Source: Micromonospora_J zhanjiangensis (GTDB lineage Bacteria; Actinomycetota; Actinomycetes; Mycobacteriales; Micromonosporaceae). Taken from it: a DNA stretch of 64,000 bases. The notes beneath the pieces were generated by a model. That model did not search any database. It was given only the letters and a program-made list of their open reading frames with translations, and had not been told where the DNA came from. Position numbers and translations under genes: made by a program. Location of the stretch: NCBI RefSeq assembly GCF_042650605.1, contig NZ_JBHSBN010000017.1, positions 62,001 to 126,000 on the forward strand, written 5' to 3'. This document shows positions 43,320 to 50,770 of this stretch, piece after piece (position 1 is the stretch's first letter; the number at the start of each line of letters is the position of its first letter).

Positions 43320-44114
43320 TCATGCCTGCCAACCGGCGGCGGTAAGCGCGGCGCGGAGCTGGGCGACGACGTCGTCGGGGTGATGTCGGACGTCAAAAGC
43401 GGTGAACCGGAGAATTCGGTCACCGGCGATCCAGATCTCGTTCTGTCGGCGCAGGTCGGCGGCCCAGTACCGCGCCTCCATGTGGTGGGCGCCGTCGATC
43501 TCCACATGCAGCCGCCATCGCCGCCACCGAGCGTCCAGATATCGGGTACGCCCGCCAGCGTCCACCCTACGTTCCTGCAGATCTGGGACGGGCAGGCGAT
43601 TCCGGCGACAGAGCCGGACGAAGTCGATCTCGGACAGCGCCTCGGCCCCGCCGGCGATGTCGGCGAGGGTGTGGCGGATCAACCGATGGCGCTTGACGTT
43701 CGGCATCCGCTCGACCACCGCGTCGATCTCGGCCGGGGTCACCCGGCGTTGCTGGCAGCCGGCGGCAAGAATGGACTGCGCCTCGTCGTCGGTACGGGCC
43801 CACTGCGCCGCGTCGACGAGCGAACGGGCCATCGTGGTCCGGGACGGCCGGCCTGCCTGCCGGTCGGATTCGGGCAGTTGCCGGGTCCGTCGCACCCGCA
43901 CCGGGGGCAGGCCGAGCGGCAGCCGGTTCAGCAGGCTCGCCACCCGCCGACCGTGCGGCACCAGCACGTCGAGCAGCTCGTACCGCCAGCTGCCGCGCAG
44001 TCCGCCGGCCTTGGCCGCCGCCAACCCGGCCAGCATCGCGCCCTCCCCGGCGGCGAGCACGGCCACCCAACGGTGTTGGTCCTCGGCCAGCGGCCCGTTC
44101 CGGCTCGCCAGCAC
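43320..44114 (-). CDS. DUF559 domain protein (AbiEi-like N-terminus, VSR-like nuclease fold)
   Basis: A 264-residue protein. The C-terminal part has the DUF559 pattern LHVEIDGAHHMEARYWAADL, then NEIWIAGDRILRFTAFDV, which belongs to the VSR/PD-(D/E)XK nuclease fold with Asp and His in place. The middle (TMARSLVDAAQWARTDDEAQ) is the helical linker common to AbiEi-type proteins. The start GTG at 44114 lacks most of the usual N-terminal HTH; upstream codons in the same frame (RRICANVLAS) still resemble it but have no start, so the gene may be 5'-truncated. Confidence 0.75.
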   Translation of the reverse strand: MLASRNGPLAEDQHRWVAVLAAGEGAMLAGLAAAKAGGLRGSWRYELLDVLVPHGRRVASLLNRLPLGLPPVRVRRTRQLPESDRQAGRPSRTTMARSLVDAAQWARTDDEAQSILAAGCQQRRVTPAEIDAVVERMPNVKRHRLIRHTLADIAGGAEALSEIDFVRLCRRNRLPVPDLQERRVDAGGRTRYLDARWRRWRLHVEIDGAHHMEARYWAADLRRQNEIWIAGDRILRFTAFDVRHHPDDVVAQLRAALTAAGWQA

Positions 44115-44377
44115 ATTCGCACAGATCCGGCGATCAAACCCGGGCCGCGTCGCAAGCGGTGTCGGCGCACCGACGCTGTCGCCTCAACGACGGTCCGGTG
44201 GCGGCGGACCCGGCCCACGCGGTCCGGCGACGATGGCGCCGATGCGTGGCGGCGGAGCTGTCCGAACCGAGGAACGACGCGATTAACCGCCGGTCGGGGC
44301 CGGGACCGGCGCGGTTCGTCGATTCAGGGCGCCGCCGTGCCGACGGTGACGTGCGGGACCGCGCGTATCCGGAGGCG

Positions 44378-45085
44378 TCAGCCCGCGCGGACGGAGAACT
44401 CGTTGCCGTCCGGGTCGGCCAGCTCGACGGCGCCGTCCGTACCGGTACCGAGCCGGGTGGCACCGAGGGCGACCAGCCGGTCGACCGTCGCCCGTTGGTC
44501 ACCGTCGGTCGGTGCGAGGTCGAAGCGCTGCGGATTCCGGCCGCCCTTGGCGGTGACCGGCGGGCCGCCCCAGGCGACCTTCGTTCCGCCGTACGGTGAC
44601 TGGATCGCGGTCTGCTCGTCCTGGTCCCACACCAGCGGCCAGCCCAGCGCCTCGCTCCAGAAGAGTCCGACCTCGCGGGTGCCGTCGCAGGCGATCTCGC
44701 CGAGCGGCCCGCACCCGGCGAGGTAGGCGTTGCCCGGCTCGATCACGCAGAACGCGTTGCCCTCGGGGTCGGCCAGGACGATGTGCTCCTCCTCGGGGCG
44801 TTGCCCGACGTCCAGGTGGCCGCCGCCGAGGCGCAGCGCCGTCGCCACGTGCTGCCGCTGCTCGTCGACGTCGGCGCTGGTGAGATGGAGGTGCAGCCGT
44901 CTCGTCCCGGCCTTCGCCGCCGGACCGGGGACGAACCGCAGGCCGAGTTGGGTGTCGTCGCCGGGCAGCAGCGCACCAGCGGCGTCGTTCCCGACGACCT
45001 CCCGGCCGAGCATCTCGGCCCAGAACCGCCCCAGACGCGCCGGGTCCTGCGCGTCGAAGGTCACCGTCAGCACCGGCAAGATCAT
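44378..45085 (-). CDS. Two-domain VOC family protein
   Basis: A 235-residue protein with two glyoxalase/bleomycin-resistance (VOC) modules. The first starts at LPVLTVTFDAQDPARLGRFW and contains HLHLTSADVDEQ and DPEGNAFCVIEPG; the second starts near CDGTREVGLFWSEALGWP and ends DPDGNEFSVRAG. The ATG at 45085 was chosen because it directly precedes the first beta strand; an upstream frame exists but lacks support. The VOC fold binds metal or small aromatic molecules. Substrate unknown; single-gene unit. Confidence 0.87.
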   Translation of the reverse strand: MILPVLTVTFDAQDPARLGRFWAEMLGREVVGNDAAGALLPGDDTQLGLRFVPGPAAKAGTRRLHLHLTSADVDEQRQHVATALRLGGGHLDVGQRPEEEHIVLADPEGNAFCVIEPGNAYLAGCGPLGEIACDGTREVGLFWSEALGWPLVWDQDEQTAIQSPYGGTKVAWGGPPVTAKGGRNPQRFDLAPTDGDQRATVDRLVALGATRLGTGTDGAVELADPDGNEFSVRAG

Positions 45086-45181
45086 GACGGTACGGTAGCC
45101 AGGCTCCCGCGAGGCGACAAGGTATTTACCGGCCACCAGCGTTGGTCCGGAAAGGGTGGCTCGAGTCACCCGGCAAAACCG

Positions 45182-46210
45182 TCAACAGAACGGGCTGCCG
45201 AGTTCGTAACGGTTCGGGTCAGGTACCTCCTCGATGCCCTTGAAATCACCTCGCATGGCCCAGATCTGCCGATAGTTGGCGTGCCCCTGACTGATCGGCG
45301 TTCCGTCGGCAGCCAGCCGGGTCCGGTCGGCACAACTCATCGGGCTGAGGGAGAACGGATGACCCTCGTCGGTTATGACGACGTGCCTGGCCTCGTTGCC
45401 GAGGTGGTAGTCGATACGGATCTCGAAGGACACCGCCCACCGGCTGGCCACCGACCGGACGACGAGGGTGTCCTGGACCGCGTCCTTGATCGTGAGGGTC
45501 TTCTTCTGGAAGAACAACTCGCCAGGCTTGTACTCCCCACTGTCGTCCCGGCGGGCCGCGACCCGGGCCCGGGGGTCGGCCTCGTCGAAGTCGAACATCA
45601 TCTCGACCGTGTTGCCGGACTCCTGCGGCGGGACGAAAAGCAGGGTCCCGTCGTACGGCTTCTCGCGCCGGACGTTGACGGGTTTGATGCTGTCCACCCT
45701 GATCGGCTGGTTGCGCCGACCCTCGACGGTCAACCGCAGCGTCTGCTTCGGAATCTCGGCGCCTCCGGCAGCCCGTAACTCGGCGGCGAGCCGATCCAGG
45801 CTGTACCCGTCCGGGTCGGTGTAGTCGAGTGACCATTTGCCCAGGAAGCTCTTCTGCCGGGCGGTCAGTTCAACCCCCGTGGGCAGCGCGATGACCCAGC
45901 CGTCATTCTCATGGGCGACGGTGTAACGCAGATCCTCCGTCGACCGCGCGACTTCGCGGATCGCGTCCTTGGCCGCGGGGCCGTCGACCACCTCGGGCCC
46001 GGCCCAGAGCAGCACCGCGCTGAACGCGCCGGCCACCACGGCGGCCGTCACGCCGGCGATCCACCCGACGGCCGACTTGGTGAGCCCTCGCCACCAGGGC
46101 GCAGGCTGATCCTTCTCCTCGGGGCGAACCGGCTGGATCTTCTCATCGGGGCGGCCCGGCCTGGACGAATTCGGTCGGCGCGCTGTTGCTCCACGCTTCT
46201 TGCGCGACAT
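45182..46210 (-). CDS. Membrane-anchored hypothetical protein
   Basis: A 342-residue protein with a basic cytoplasmic N-terminus (SRKKRGATARRPNSSRPGRP), one membrane span around residues 49-70 (VGWIAGVTAAVVAGAFSAVL), and an extracytoplasmic domain of about 270 residues rich in beta strands. The only notable pattern is two C-terminal cysteines (SCADRTRL and SPFC-end) that could bond. ATG at 46210 follows AGGGAG. I do not recognise the family. It is divergent from the DUF3152 gene. Confidence 0.65.
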   Translation of the reverse strand: MSRKKRGATARRPNSSRPGRPDEKIQPVRPEEKDQPAPWWRGLTKSAVGWIAGVTAAVVAGAFSAVLLWAGPEVVDGPAAKDAIREVARSTEDLRYTVAHENDGWVIALPTGVELTARQKSFLGKWSLDYTDPDGYSLDRLAAELRAAGGAEIPKQTLRLTVEGRRNQPIRVDSIKPVNVRREKPYDGTLLFVPPQESGNTVEMMFDFDEADPRARVAARRDDSGEYKPGELFFQKKTLTIKDAVQDTLVVRSVASRWAVSFEIRIDYHLGNEARHVVITDEGHPFSLSPMSCADRTRLAADGTPISQGHANYRQIWAMRGDFKGIEEVPDPNRYELGSPFC

Positions 46211-46556
46211 CCCGCTCCCTTCCCTCAGCCATCGTCCCCTCCCGGCGCCGGCGGTCACCCGCCTGCCGATCGGCGTCCCGACCGCGGAGCGTACACAGAG
46301 GACTCCACTCTACGAAGCGTTACGCACTATGGCGGACCGCGGCGGGCTGCGGCGACGCCGATCGACCCGGATGGTCGCACCTGCGGTCACCGGGTCAGCG
46401 CGACCAGCAGTACGCGCATCCGACCACGGTAGGCGGCAGTGGCCACGGCAGGCCCGCCCCGCGGGGATCGCCGCAACTTTTCCCACCGCGAGTCAACCTT
46501 TTCCCGCTGCCGTCCGTAACCTTGGGTGGGATCGACTGCGGGGAGGAAGATCAACT
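46211..46556. other. 346-base divergent intergenic region
   Basis: Between the membrane-anchored hypothetical and the DUF3152 gene. A frame open on the plus strand runs through it but has no ribosome site until 46557, so I treat it as non-coding. No palindromic operator or RNA gene is seen. Confidence 0.4.
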
Positions 46557-47648
46557 GTGCGTGGCGGCGAGGGACGCGGGTCGGCACCACCACGACGATC
46601 ACCCCGGACGACTCCGCCCCGGCAGCAACGACCCGGTCCGCCGCCGGCCCGCCAGGCCCAGCCGATCCGCCCGCCGGATCCGGCCCGTCGGCCCGAACCG
46701 GCCCGTCGGCTCGACTCTGCCCGTCGATCCGGGCCGCCGCCCGGCCGCGGGTCCGCCGCGCAGTACCGTCCCACCTCCTCGGCCCGGCCACTGCCCCGGT
46801 CGCACCGCCGTCCCCGCCGCCGGCGCCCGTTAACGGTCGTGTTCACCGTGCTCGCCGTGCTCGCCGGGCTCGGCCTGGCGGCCGGTGGCGCGTACGCGGC
46901 GAAGGGCGGCAAGCTCGGCGACTGGAGCCTGGACGCGCTGTCCGGCAAGGGCGACGCGGCCGCCGTACCCCCGACCGGCAGCCCCACGCCGGTTCGCGTC
47001 GGCACGCCCCGGCAGGCGACCGCCGGGCCGTCGACCGTCGCGGAACCGACCGTGACGTATGCCCAACGCGGCACCGGCACCTGGCGGACCGCCAAGGAGC
47101 AGGGTGCCGTCGCCGGTCGTTCCGGCCAGTTGCTGCGCTACCGGGTCGCGGTCGAGGGAGGCATCGGCAACATCGACCTGGAACGGTTCGCCGGCCAGGT
47201 CGCGGCCATCCTGGCCGACCCTCGGGGATGGACCGGAGGCGGCAGGTGGCGGCTGCAGCGGGTCGGCCCCCGGGTCGCCGCCGACTTCACCGTCCAACTG
47301 GCCACCCCGGTCACCCGCAGCCGTCTCTGCGGCGACACCACCGACCTCTACACCTCGTGCCGGGTCGGCGATCAGGTGGTGCTCAACGTGGCCCGCTGGG
47401 TGCGCGGCGTGCCGCAGTTCGGTGGTGACCTGACGACCTACCGGCAGTATCTGGTCACCCACGAGGTCGGGCACCGGCTCGGCCACGGCCACGAGTTGTG
47501 CCCGAAGGCGGGCGGGCCGGCACCGGTGATGCAGCAGCAGACCTTGGGCCTGCACGGTTGCCTGCCGAACGCCTGGCCCCGGCCGAAGGACGCGGACTTC
47601 GCCGGCCCGCCCGGCGCGTACGACGATCCGATCCCGACGGACGGCTGA
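46557..47648 (+). CDS. DUF3152 protein, putative secreted or membrane-anchored zinc metalloprotease
   Basis: A 363-residue protein. A long Pro/Arg-rich cytoplasmic N-terminus precedes one membrane segment (VVFTVLAVLAGLGLAAGGAY), then a Pro/Thr-rich linker and a DUF3152 domain. The domain has THEVGHRLGHGHELC, an HExxHxxGxxH zinc motif (His302, Glu303, His306, His312) like metzincins, so peptidase activity is likely but unproven for the family. GTG at 46557 follows GGGGAGGAAG by 6 bases, chosen over earlier in-frame starts for that reason. Confidence 0.82.
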   Translation: MRGGEGRGSAPPRRSPRTTPPRQQRPGPPPARQAQPIRPPDPARRPEPARRLDSARRSGPPPGRGSAAQYRPTSSARPLPRSHRRPRRRRPLTVVFTVLAVLAGLGLAAGGAYAAKGGKLGDWSLDALSGKGDAAAVPPTGSPTPVRVGTPRQATAGPSTVAEPTVTYAQRGTGTWRTAKEQGAVAGRSGQLLRYRVAVEGGIGNIDLERFAGQVAAILADPRGWTGGGRWRLQRVGPRVAADFTVQLATPVTRSRLCGDTTDLYTSCRVGDQVVLNVARWVRGVPQFGGDLTTYRQYLVTHEVGHRLGHGHELCPKAGGPAPVMQQQTLGLHGCLPNAWPRPKDADFAGPPGAYDDPIPTDG

Positions 47649-47682
47649 GCACCGCCCGGCGGACCGTCCGCACCCGGTACCG

Positions 47683-47701
47683 GACCGCCGCACCGGCGGT
47701 C
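47683..47701. terminator. Bidirectional terminator hairpin
   Basis: GACCGCC (47683-47689) and GGCGGTC (47695-47701) form a perfect 7-bp stem with a 5-base loop between the convergent DUF3152 and GlsB-like genes, overlapping the stop of the latter. Confidence 0.55.
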
Positions 47702-48056
47702 AGTCGGCGGAGCTGCTCCGGGTGGTCCGGCGCCGGGCCGGACGCCGGCGGGGACGCTCCTGCCCGCCGGCGAGCCTGGTGTGGGTCAGCACATTGGCCA
47801 GACCGATCCCGATCACCGCGAGCCCGACCTGGAAGGCGAGCACGATCCAGTCCCAGTGCAGCACCCACAGCCGTACCGGGGCCCGGTCGTCCACGCCGAG
47901 CCAGCGGGCGAGGAACAGCCCGAGCAGCGCCGCGCCCACCCCGATGAGGAAGGTCAGGAACGCGCCGATGCGCTGCCGACCGGGCAGCACCAGCCGCCCG
48001 AGCACCCCGATCAGCACACCGACCAGGATGGCGCTGAGATAGTCGGTCACCTGCAT
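47700..48056 (-). CDS. GlsB/YeaQ/YmgE-like membrane protein
   Basis: A 118-residue small membrane protein with three spans (YLSAILVGVLIGVLGRLVLP, FLTFLIGVGAALLGLFLA, IVLAFQVGLAVIGIGLANVL) and an Arg-rich C-terminal tail. The first segment with its GRLVLPG turn is typical of the transglycosylase-associated GlsB/YeaQ group, which are stress-linked membrane proteins of unknown mechanism. ATG at 48056 follows GGGAG. Longer in-frame starts exist up to 48134 but lack the family pattern. Confidence 0.72.
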   Translation of the reverse strand: MQVTDYLSAILVGVLIGVLGRLVLPGRQRIGAFLTFLIGVGAALLGLFLARWLGVDDRAPVRLWVLHWDWIVLAFQVGLAVIGIGLANVLTHTRLAGGQERPRRRPARRRTTRSSSAD

Positions 48057-48222
48057 GTCGGGCGCTCCCTTCGACCTGATGTCCGGTCGGTGGATGCCCG
48101 GAACGCCGCCCTCGGCAAACCTTCCGCAGGTCACCGGCGTCGCGGCGCCGGTCCGAGCACCCCGCGGCGGCCCGCCCGAGCACCCGGGTCGCGGCCGTTC
48201 AGCAGCTCGTAAGGCTGGAACG

Positions 48223-48240
48223 CCGGCCTTTCAGGGTCGG
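48223..48240. repeat. IS605 left-end palindrome
   Basis: CCGGCCTTTCAGGGTCGG, an imperfect hairpin 20 bases inside the left boundary and the presumed TnpA recognition structure. Confidence 0.6.
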
Positions 48241-48251
48241 GAGGAAAGCCG

Positions 48252-48683
48252 TCACTGAGCGGGACGTTTCTGGTTTTCGATGTATTCCTTGACCACCGTA
48301 AGGGGTGTTCCGCCGCAGGTTCCGGCGAAGTACGACGGGGACCACAGGTGCCCGTTCCACAGGTATTTGCGCAGGTGGGGGCTGTGTTCCTGGCGTAGGT
48401 AGCGGGCTGAGACGCCCTTGAGGCTGTTGACCAGCTTCGACAGGGTGACCGTCGGCGGGTAGTGGACGAGCAGGTGGACGTGGTCGGTTTCGCCGTTGAA
48501 TTCGCGCAGCTCTGCGCCGAAGTTTCGGCACACGTCGGCCATGATCTGTTCGCAGCGGGTGAGGATCGGGTCGGTGAGTGCTCCTGTCCGGTACCTGGTG
48601 GTGAAGACCAAGTGGACGTGGAGGTTGTGCACGACCGAACGGCCGCGGCGGACATCGGGGTCTGGGGTCCATCGTGGTGACAC
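48252..48683 (-). CDS. tnpA: IS200/IS605 transposase TnpA (Y1 HUH)
   Basis: A 143-residue Y1 transposase. NLHVHLVFTTRYR starts the fold, the HUH metal motif is DHVHLLVHYPP (His68, His70), and the nucleophile Tyr134 is in VVKEYIENQ. Length and all catalytic residues are normal, so it should be active. It cuts and joins single-stranded DNA at the element ends. The N-terminus is slightly longer than usual, and the GTG or ATG at the SVVHN region could be the true start. Confidence 0.93.
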   Translation of the reverse strand: MSPRWTPDPDVRRGRSVVHNLHVHLVFTTRYRTGALTDPILTRCEQIMADVCRNFGAELREFNGETDHVHLLVHYPPTVTLSKLVNSLKGVSARYLRQEHSPHLRKYLWNGHLWSPSYFAGTCGGTPLTVVKEYIENQKRPAQ

Positions 48684-48706
48684 AGACCAAATGATACAGT
48701 GGGCAC

Positions 48707-49912
48707 GTGAAGCTGGTCGTGCAGGTGAAACTCCTGCCGTCGCCGCAGCAGGCGACGGCGTTGGAGGCGACCCTGCGCGCCTGTAACGCCGCGGCGTCCG
48801 AGGCCGCCGCCACGGCCCGGGAGGTCGACTGCTACCGCAACTATGACCTGCGTAAACACGTCTACCAGGGCATCAAGGCCGATCACCGGCTCGGCGCCCA
48901 GGCCGCGCAGCATGTGATCAAAAAGGTCTGCGACGCCTACAAGGCCCTGGCCGCGAACGTCCGGGCGGGCAACTACGGCAAGCCCGGCTCGAAACGCCGC
49001 CAGGCGATCGAGACCAACCCGATCACGTTCCGGTGGGAGGCCGCGCAGCCGTACGACGCGCGGATGCTGTCGTGGCAGCGCGACGCCCGCACGGTGTCGA
49101 TCTGGACGGTCGACGGCCGGGTCAAGAACGTCGCCTACACCGGCTCCGCGGACCAGCTCAAGGCCGTGACCACGCTGCCGGTCGGCGAATCCGACCTGGT
49201 CCACCGCGACGGCATGTGGTTCCTGTACGCCACCGTCGAGGTGGACGAGCCAGAGCTGATCGACCCGAACGGGTTCCTCGGCGTGGACATGGGCATCGCA
49301 AACATCGCATACGACTCCGACGGCACGGGATATGCCGGCGGACGACTCAACGGCTACCGCCGCCGGCAGCAGCGACTGCGCCGCCGGCTGCAGGTCAAGG
49401 GCACCAAGTCGGCCCGGCGGCTGCTCGCCCGGCGTCGGCGCACTGAAGCGCGGCACGCCGCGAACGTGAACCACGTGATCGCCAAGACCATCGTGACCGA
49501 GGCTGCACGCACCTCGCGCGGGATCGCCGTCGAAGACCTGACGGGAATCCGCGCCAGGGTCCGGCTCAGGAAGCCCCAACGGGTCACGCTCTCCTCGTGG
49601 TCGTTCCACCAGCTCGGCGCCTTCCTGGCCTACAAAGCCCGCCGGGCCGGTGTACCGCTGGTCCAAGTCGACCCGCGGTACACCTCCCAGACCTGCAACC
49701 GGTGCGGACACCGCGACAAACGCAACCGCCCCGACCAGGAAACCTTCACCTGTCGATCGTGCGGGGTCGTTGCCCACGCCGATCACAACGCGGCCCTCAA
49801 CATCGCTCAACGCGGTGTCGAAGGCTGGGGCGCAGTCAACCGACCACACGCGGCCCGACCTCGCAGCCAACGAGGAGGAGACCTGCAAGCCTGGCCCTCT
49901 AGGGCCGGGTAG
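48707..49912 (+). CDS. tnpB: TnpB RNA-guided nuclease of IS605 element
   Basis: A 401-residue TnpB. The RuvC residues are Asp194 in FLGVDMGIANIAYD, Glu276 in IAVEDLTGIR and Asp359 in AHADHNAALNIA, and a zinc finger has Cys330, Cys333, Cys349 and Cys352. All are intact, which suggests an active nuclease. TnpB uses an RNA copied from the element's right end to cut DNA beside the insertion motif and so helps to retain the element. It shares a 23-base divergent promoter gap with tnpA. It ends inside the right-end region. Confidence 0.93.
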   Translation: MKLVVQVKLLPSPQQATALEATLRACNAAASEAAATAREVDCYRNYDLRKHVYQGIKADHRLGAQAAQHVIKKVCDAYKALAANVRAGNYGKPGSKRRQAIETNPITFRWEAAQPYDARMLSWQRDARTVSIWTVDGRVKNVAYTGSADQLKAVTTLPVGESDLVHRDGMWFLYATVEVDEPELIDPNGFLGVDMGIANIAYDSDGTGYAGGRLNGYRRRQQRLRRRLQVKGTKSARRLLARRRRTEARHAANVNHVIAKTIVTEAARTSRGIAVEDLTGIRARVRLRKPQRVTLSSWSFHQLGAFLAYKARRAGVPLVQVDPRYTSQTCNRCGHRDKRNRPDQETFTCRSCGVVAHADHNAALNIAQRGVEGWGAVNRPHAARPRSQRGGDLQAWPSRAG

Positions 49913-49933
49913 TTGACAGGACCCGGGTCGCGC
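49780..49933 (+). ncRNA. Candidate omega (reRNA) guide RNA of TnpB
   Basis: TnpB guide RNAs normally overlap the 3' part of tnpB and the right end and use the first bases after the element as guide. Here that gives scaffold up to 49917 and a guide starting AGGACCCGGGTCGCG. The exact 5' end cannot be seen; it is placed by analogy with other elements. Confidence 0.35.
49891..49908. repeat. IS605 right-end palindrome
   Basis: CTGGCCCTCTAGGGCCGG, hairpin nine bases inside the right boundary. It is also the likely terminal stem of the guide RNA. Confidence 0.65.
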
Positions 49934-50681
49934 CCTCGCGACGGGCGTGCCTGGCGAGGGCATCGGCGTCGGCGTCGGCGTTGGCGCACAACACGATCGA
50001 CGCGCCGGTCACCAACGGCGCCAGCAGCCAGGTCACCGGGTGCTCGTGCGCGGTGTCCACCAGCACCCGGTCGCCGGCCCGGAAGCCGTGCCGCGCGGCG
50101 ATCTCCTCGGCCAGCCTGCGCCACTGCGCGAACGTGGTGCCGTCCACGGTGGCCGCGTCACCGCCGCGCACCGCGTCGTACGGCGGGGCGGTGTCGGCGT
50201 GCCGGCGCACCGCCGCGACGTAGTCGCGGTAACCGTCGGGCACCTCGGCCAGCGGCGCCGCGTCCGGCGTCAGACCCAGCGCGAACCGGTGCTCGGCCGG
50301 CGGTACGTCCTCCAGCCAGTCGTCGATCCGGCGCAGCGCCGCGAACGTCACCTGGAACGGACCGTTCGCACCCGGCCCGATCCTCGGCAGCCCGGCGGTC
50401 GCCGCCGGGTGGAAGGCCACCGACAGGCCGGCCGACCACGCGCCGAACAGCACCGCCGCGGTCTGCCAGTGCGGCGGGAGCAGCACCGCCACCCGGTCAC
50501 CCACGGTCAGCCGGCACTCGTCCAGCAACAGGTGCGCGGTGCGGGCGGCCCATCCGCCCAGCTGCGCGGCGGACAGCTCGGCGCGCTCGCCGGTGGCCGC
50601 GTCGAGGTAGGTGAGCAGCGGGTGACCGCCGTGCGCCGGGTCGGCCAGGACGGCTCCGGGACCCGGGCTCGCTGACAGCAT
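49899..50681 (-). CDS. TIGR03089 family protein, 3' end altered by IS insertion
   Basis: A 260-residue protein of the actinobacterial TIGR03089 family, related to the N-terminal part of AMP-binding enzymes (LLTYLDAATGERAELS, GDRVAVLLPPHWQTAAVLFG) but with no complete ligase domain. Family function is unknown. ATG at 50681 with GAGGAG 6 bases before. The last five residues (STTRP) and the stop at 49899 come from the IS605 element; without it the gene would end ...ATRVL-stop. The protein is probably still functional because only the tail changed. Confidence 0.85.
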   Translation of the reverse strand: MLSASPGPGAVLADPAHGGHPLLTYLDAATGERAELSAAQLGGWAARTAHLLLDECRLTVGDRVAVLLPPHWQTAAVLFGAWSAGLSVAFHPAATAGLPRIGPGANGPFQVTFAALRRIDDWLEDVPPAEHRFALGLTPDAAPLAEVPDGYRDYVAAVRRHADTAPPYDAVRGGDAATVDGTTFAQWRRLAEEIAARHGFRAGDRVLVDTAHEHPVTWLLAPLVTGASIVLCANADADADALARHARREGATRVLSTTRP

Positions 50682-50770
50682 GATCGACTCCTCGGCGCCG
50701 GTCGGCCCGCCGTCCTGGCGTTCCGGTCACCGCCGGCGGTCCGGTCGGCCCGGCAGCGGCGGGTGGACCC

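Larger units (their letters stand above)
48203..49917. mobile_element. Complete IS200/IS605-family element with tnpA and tnpB
   Basis: The 1715-base element has divergent tnpA (minus) and tnpB (plus), as in the IS605 group. Subterminal imperfect palindromes sit near both ends: 48223-48240 (CCGGCCTTTCAGGGTCGG) and 49891-49908 (CTGGCCCTCTAGGGCCGG), which match each other at 13 of 18 positions. The left boundary follows TTCAG (48198-48202) and the right end is TTGAC (49913-49917); the palindromes lie about 20 and 9 bases inside, close to the spacing known for IS608. Excision in silico gives the target gene a proper stop. No target duplication is expected for this family. Confidence 0.85.

Noticed and set aside
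40653..44726. 1357-codon open frame on the plus strand
   Set aside because: It runs against the zinc-ribbon, DUF559 and VOC genes, and the encoded product has no domain and mirrors their codon bias.
46200..46556. Extension of the DUF3152 gene upstream to 46200
   Set aside because: The frame is open, but there is no ribosome site before 46557 and the extra part would overlap the divergent gene start.
48182..49932. ACCCGGGTCGCG on both sides of the IS element, which looks like a 12-base target duplication
   Set aside because: IS200/IS605 elements make no duplication, and the two copies lie 9 bases before the left boundary and 3 bases after the right boundary, so they are a pre-existing repeat in the flanks.
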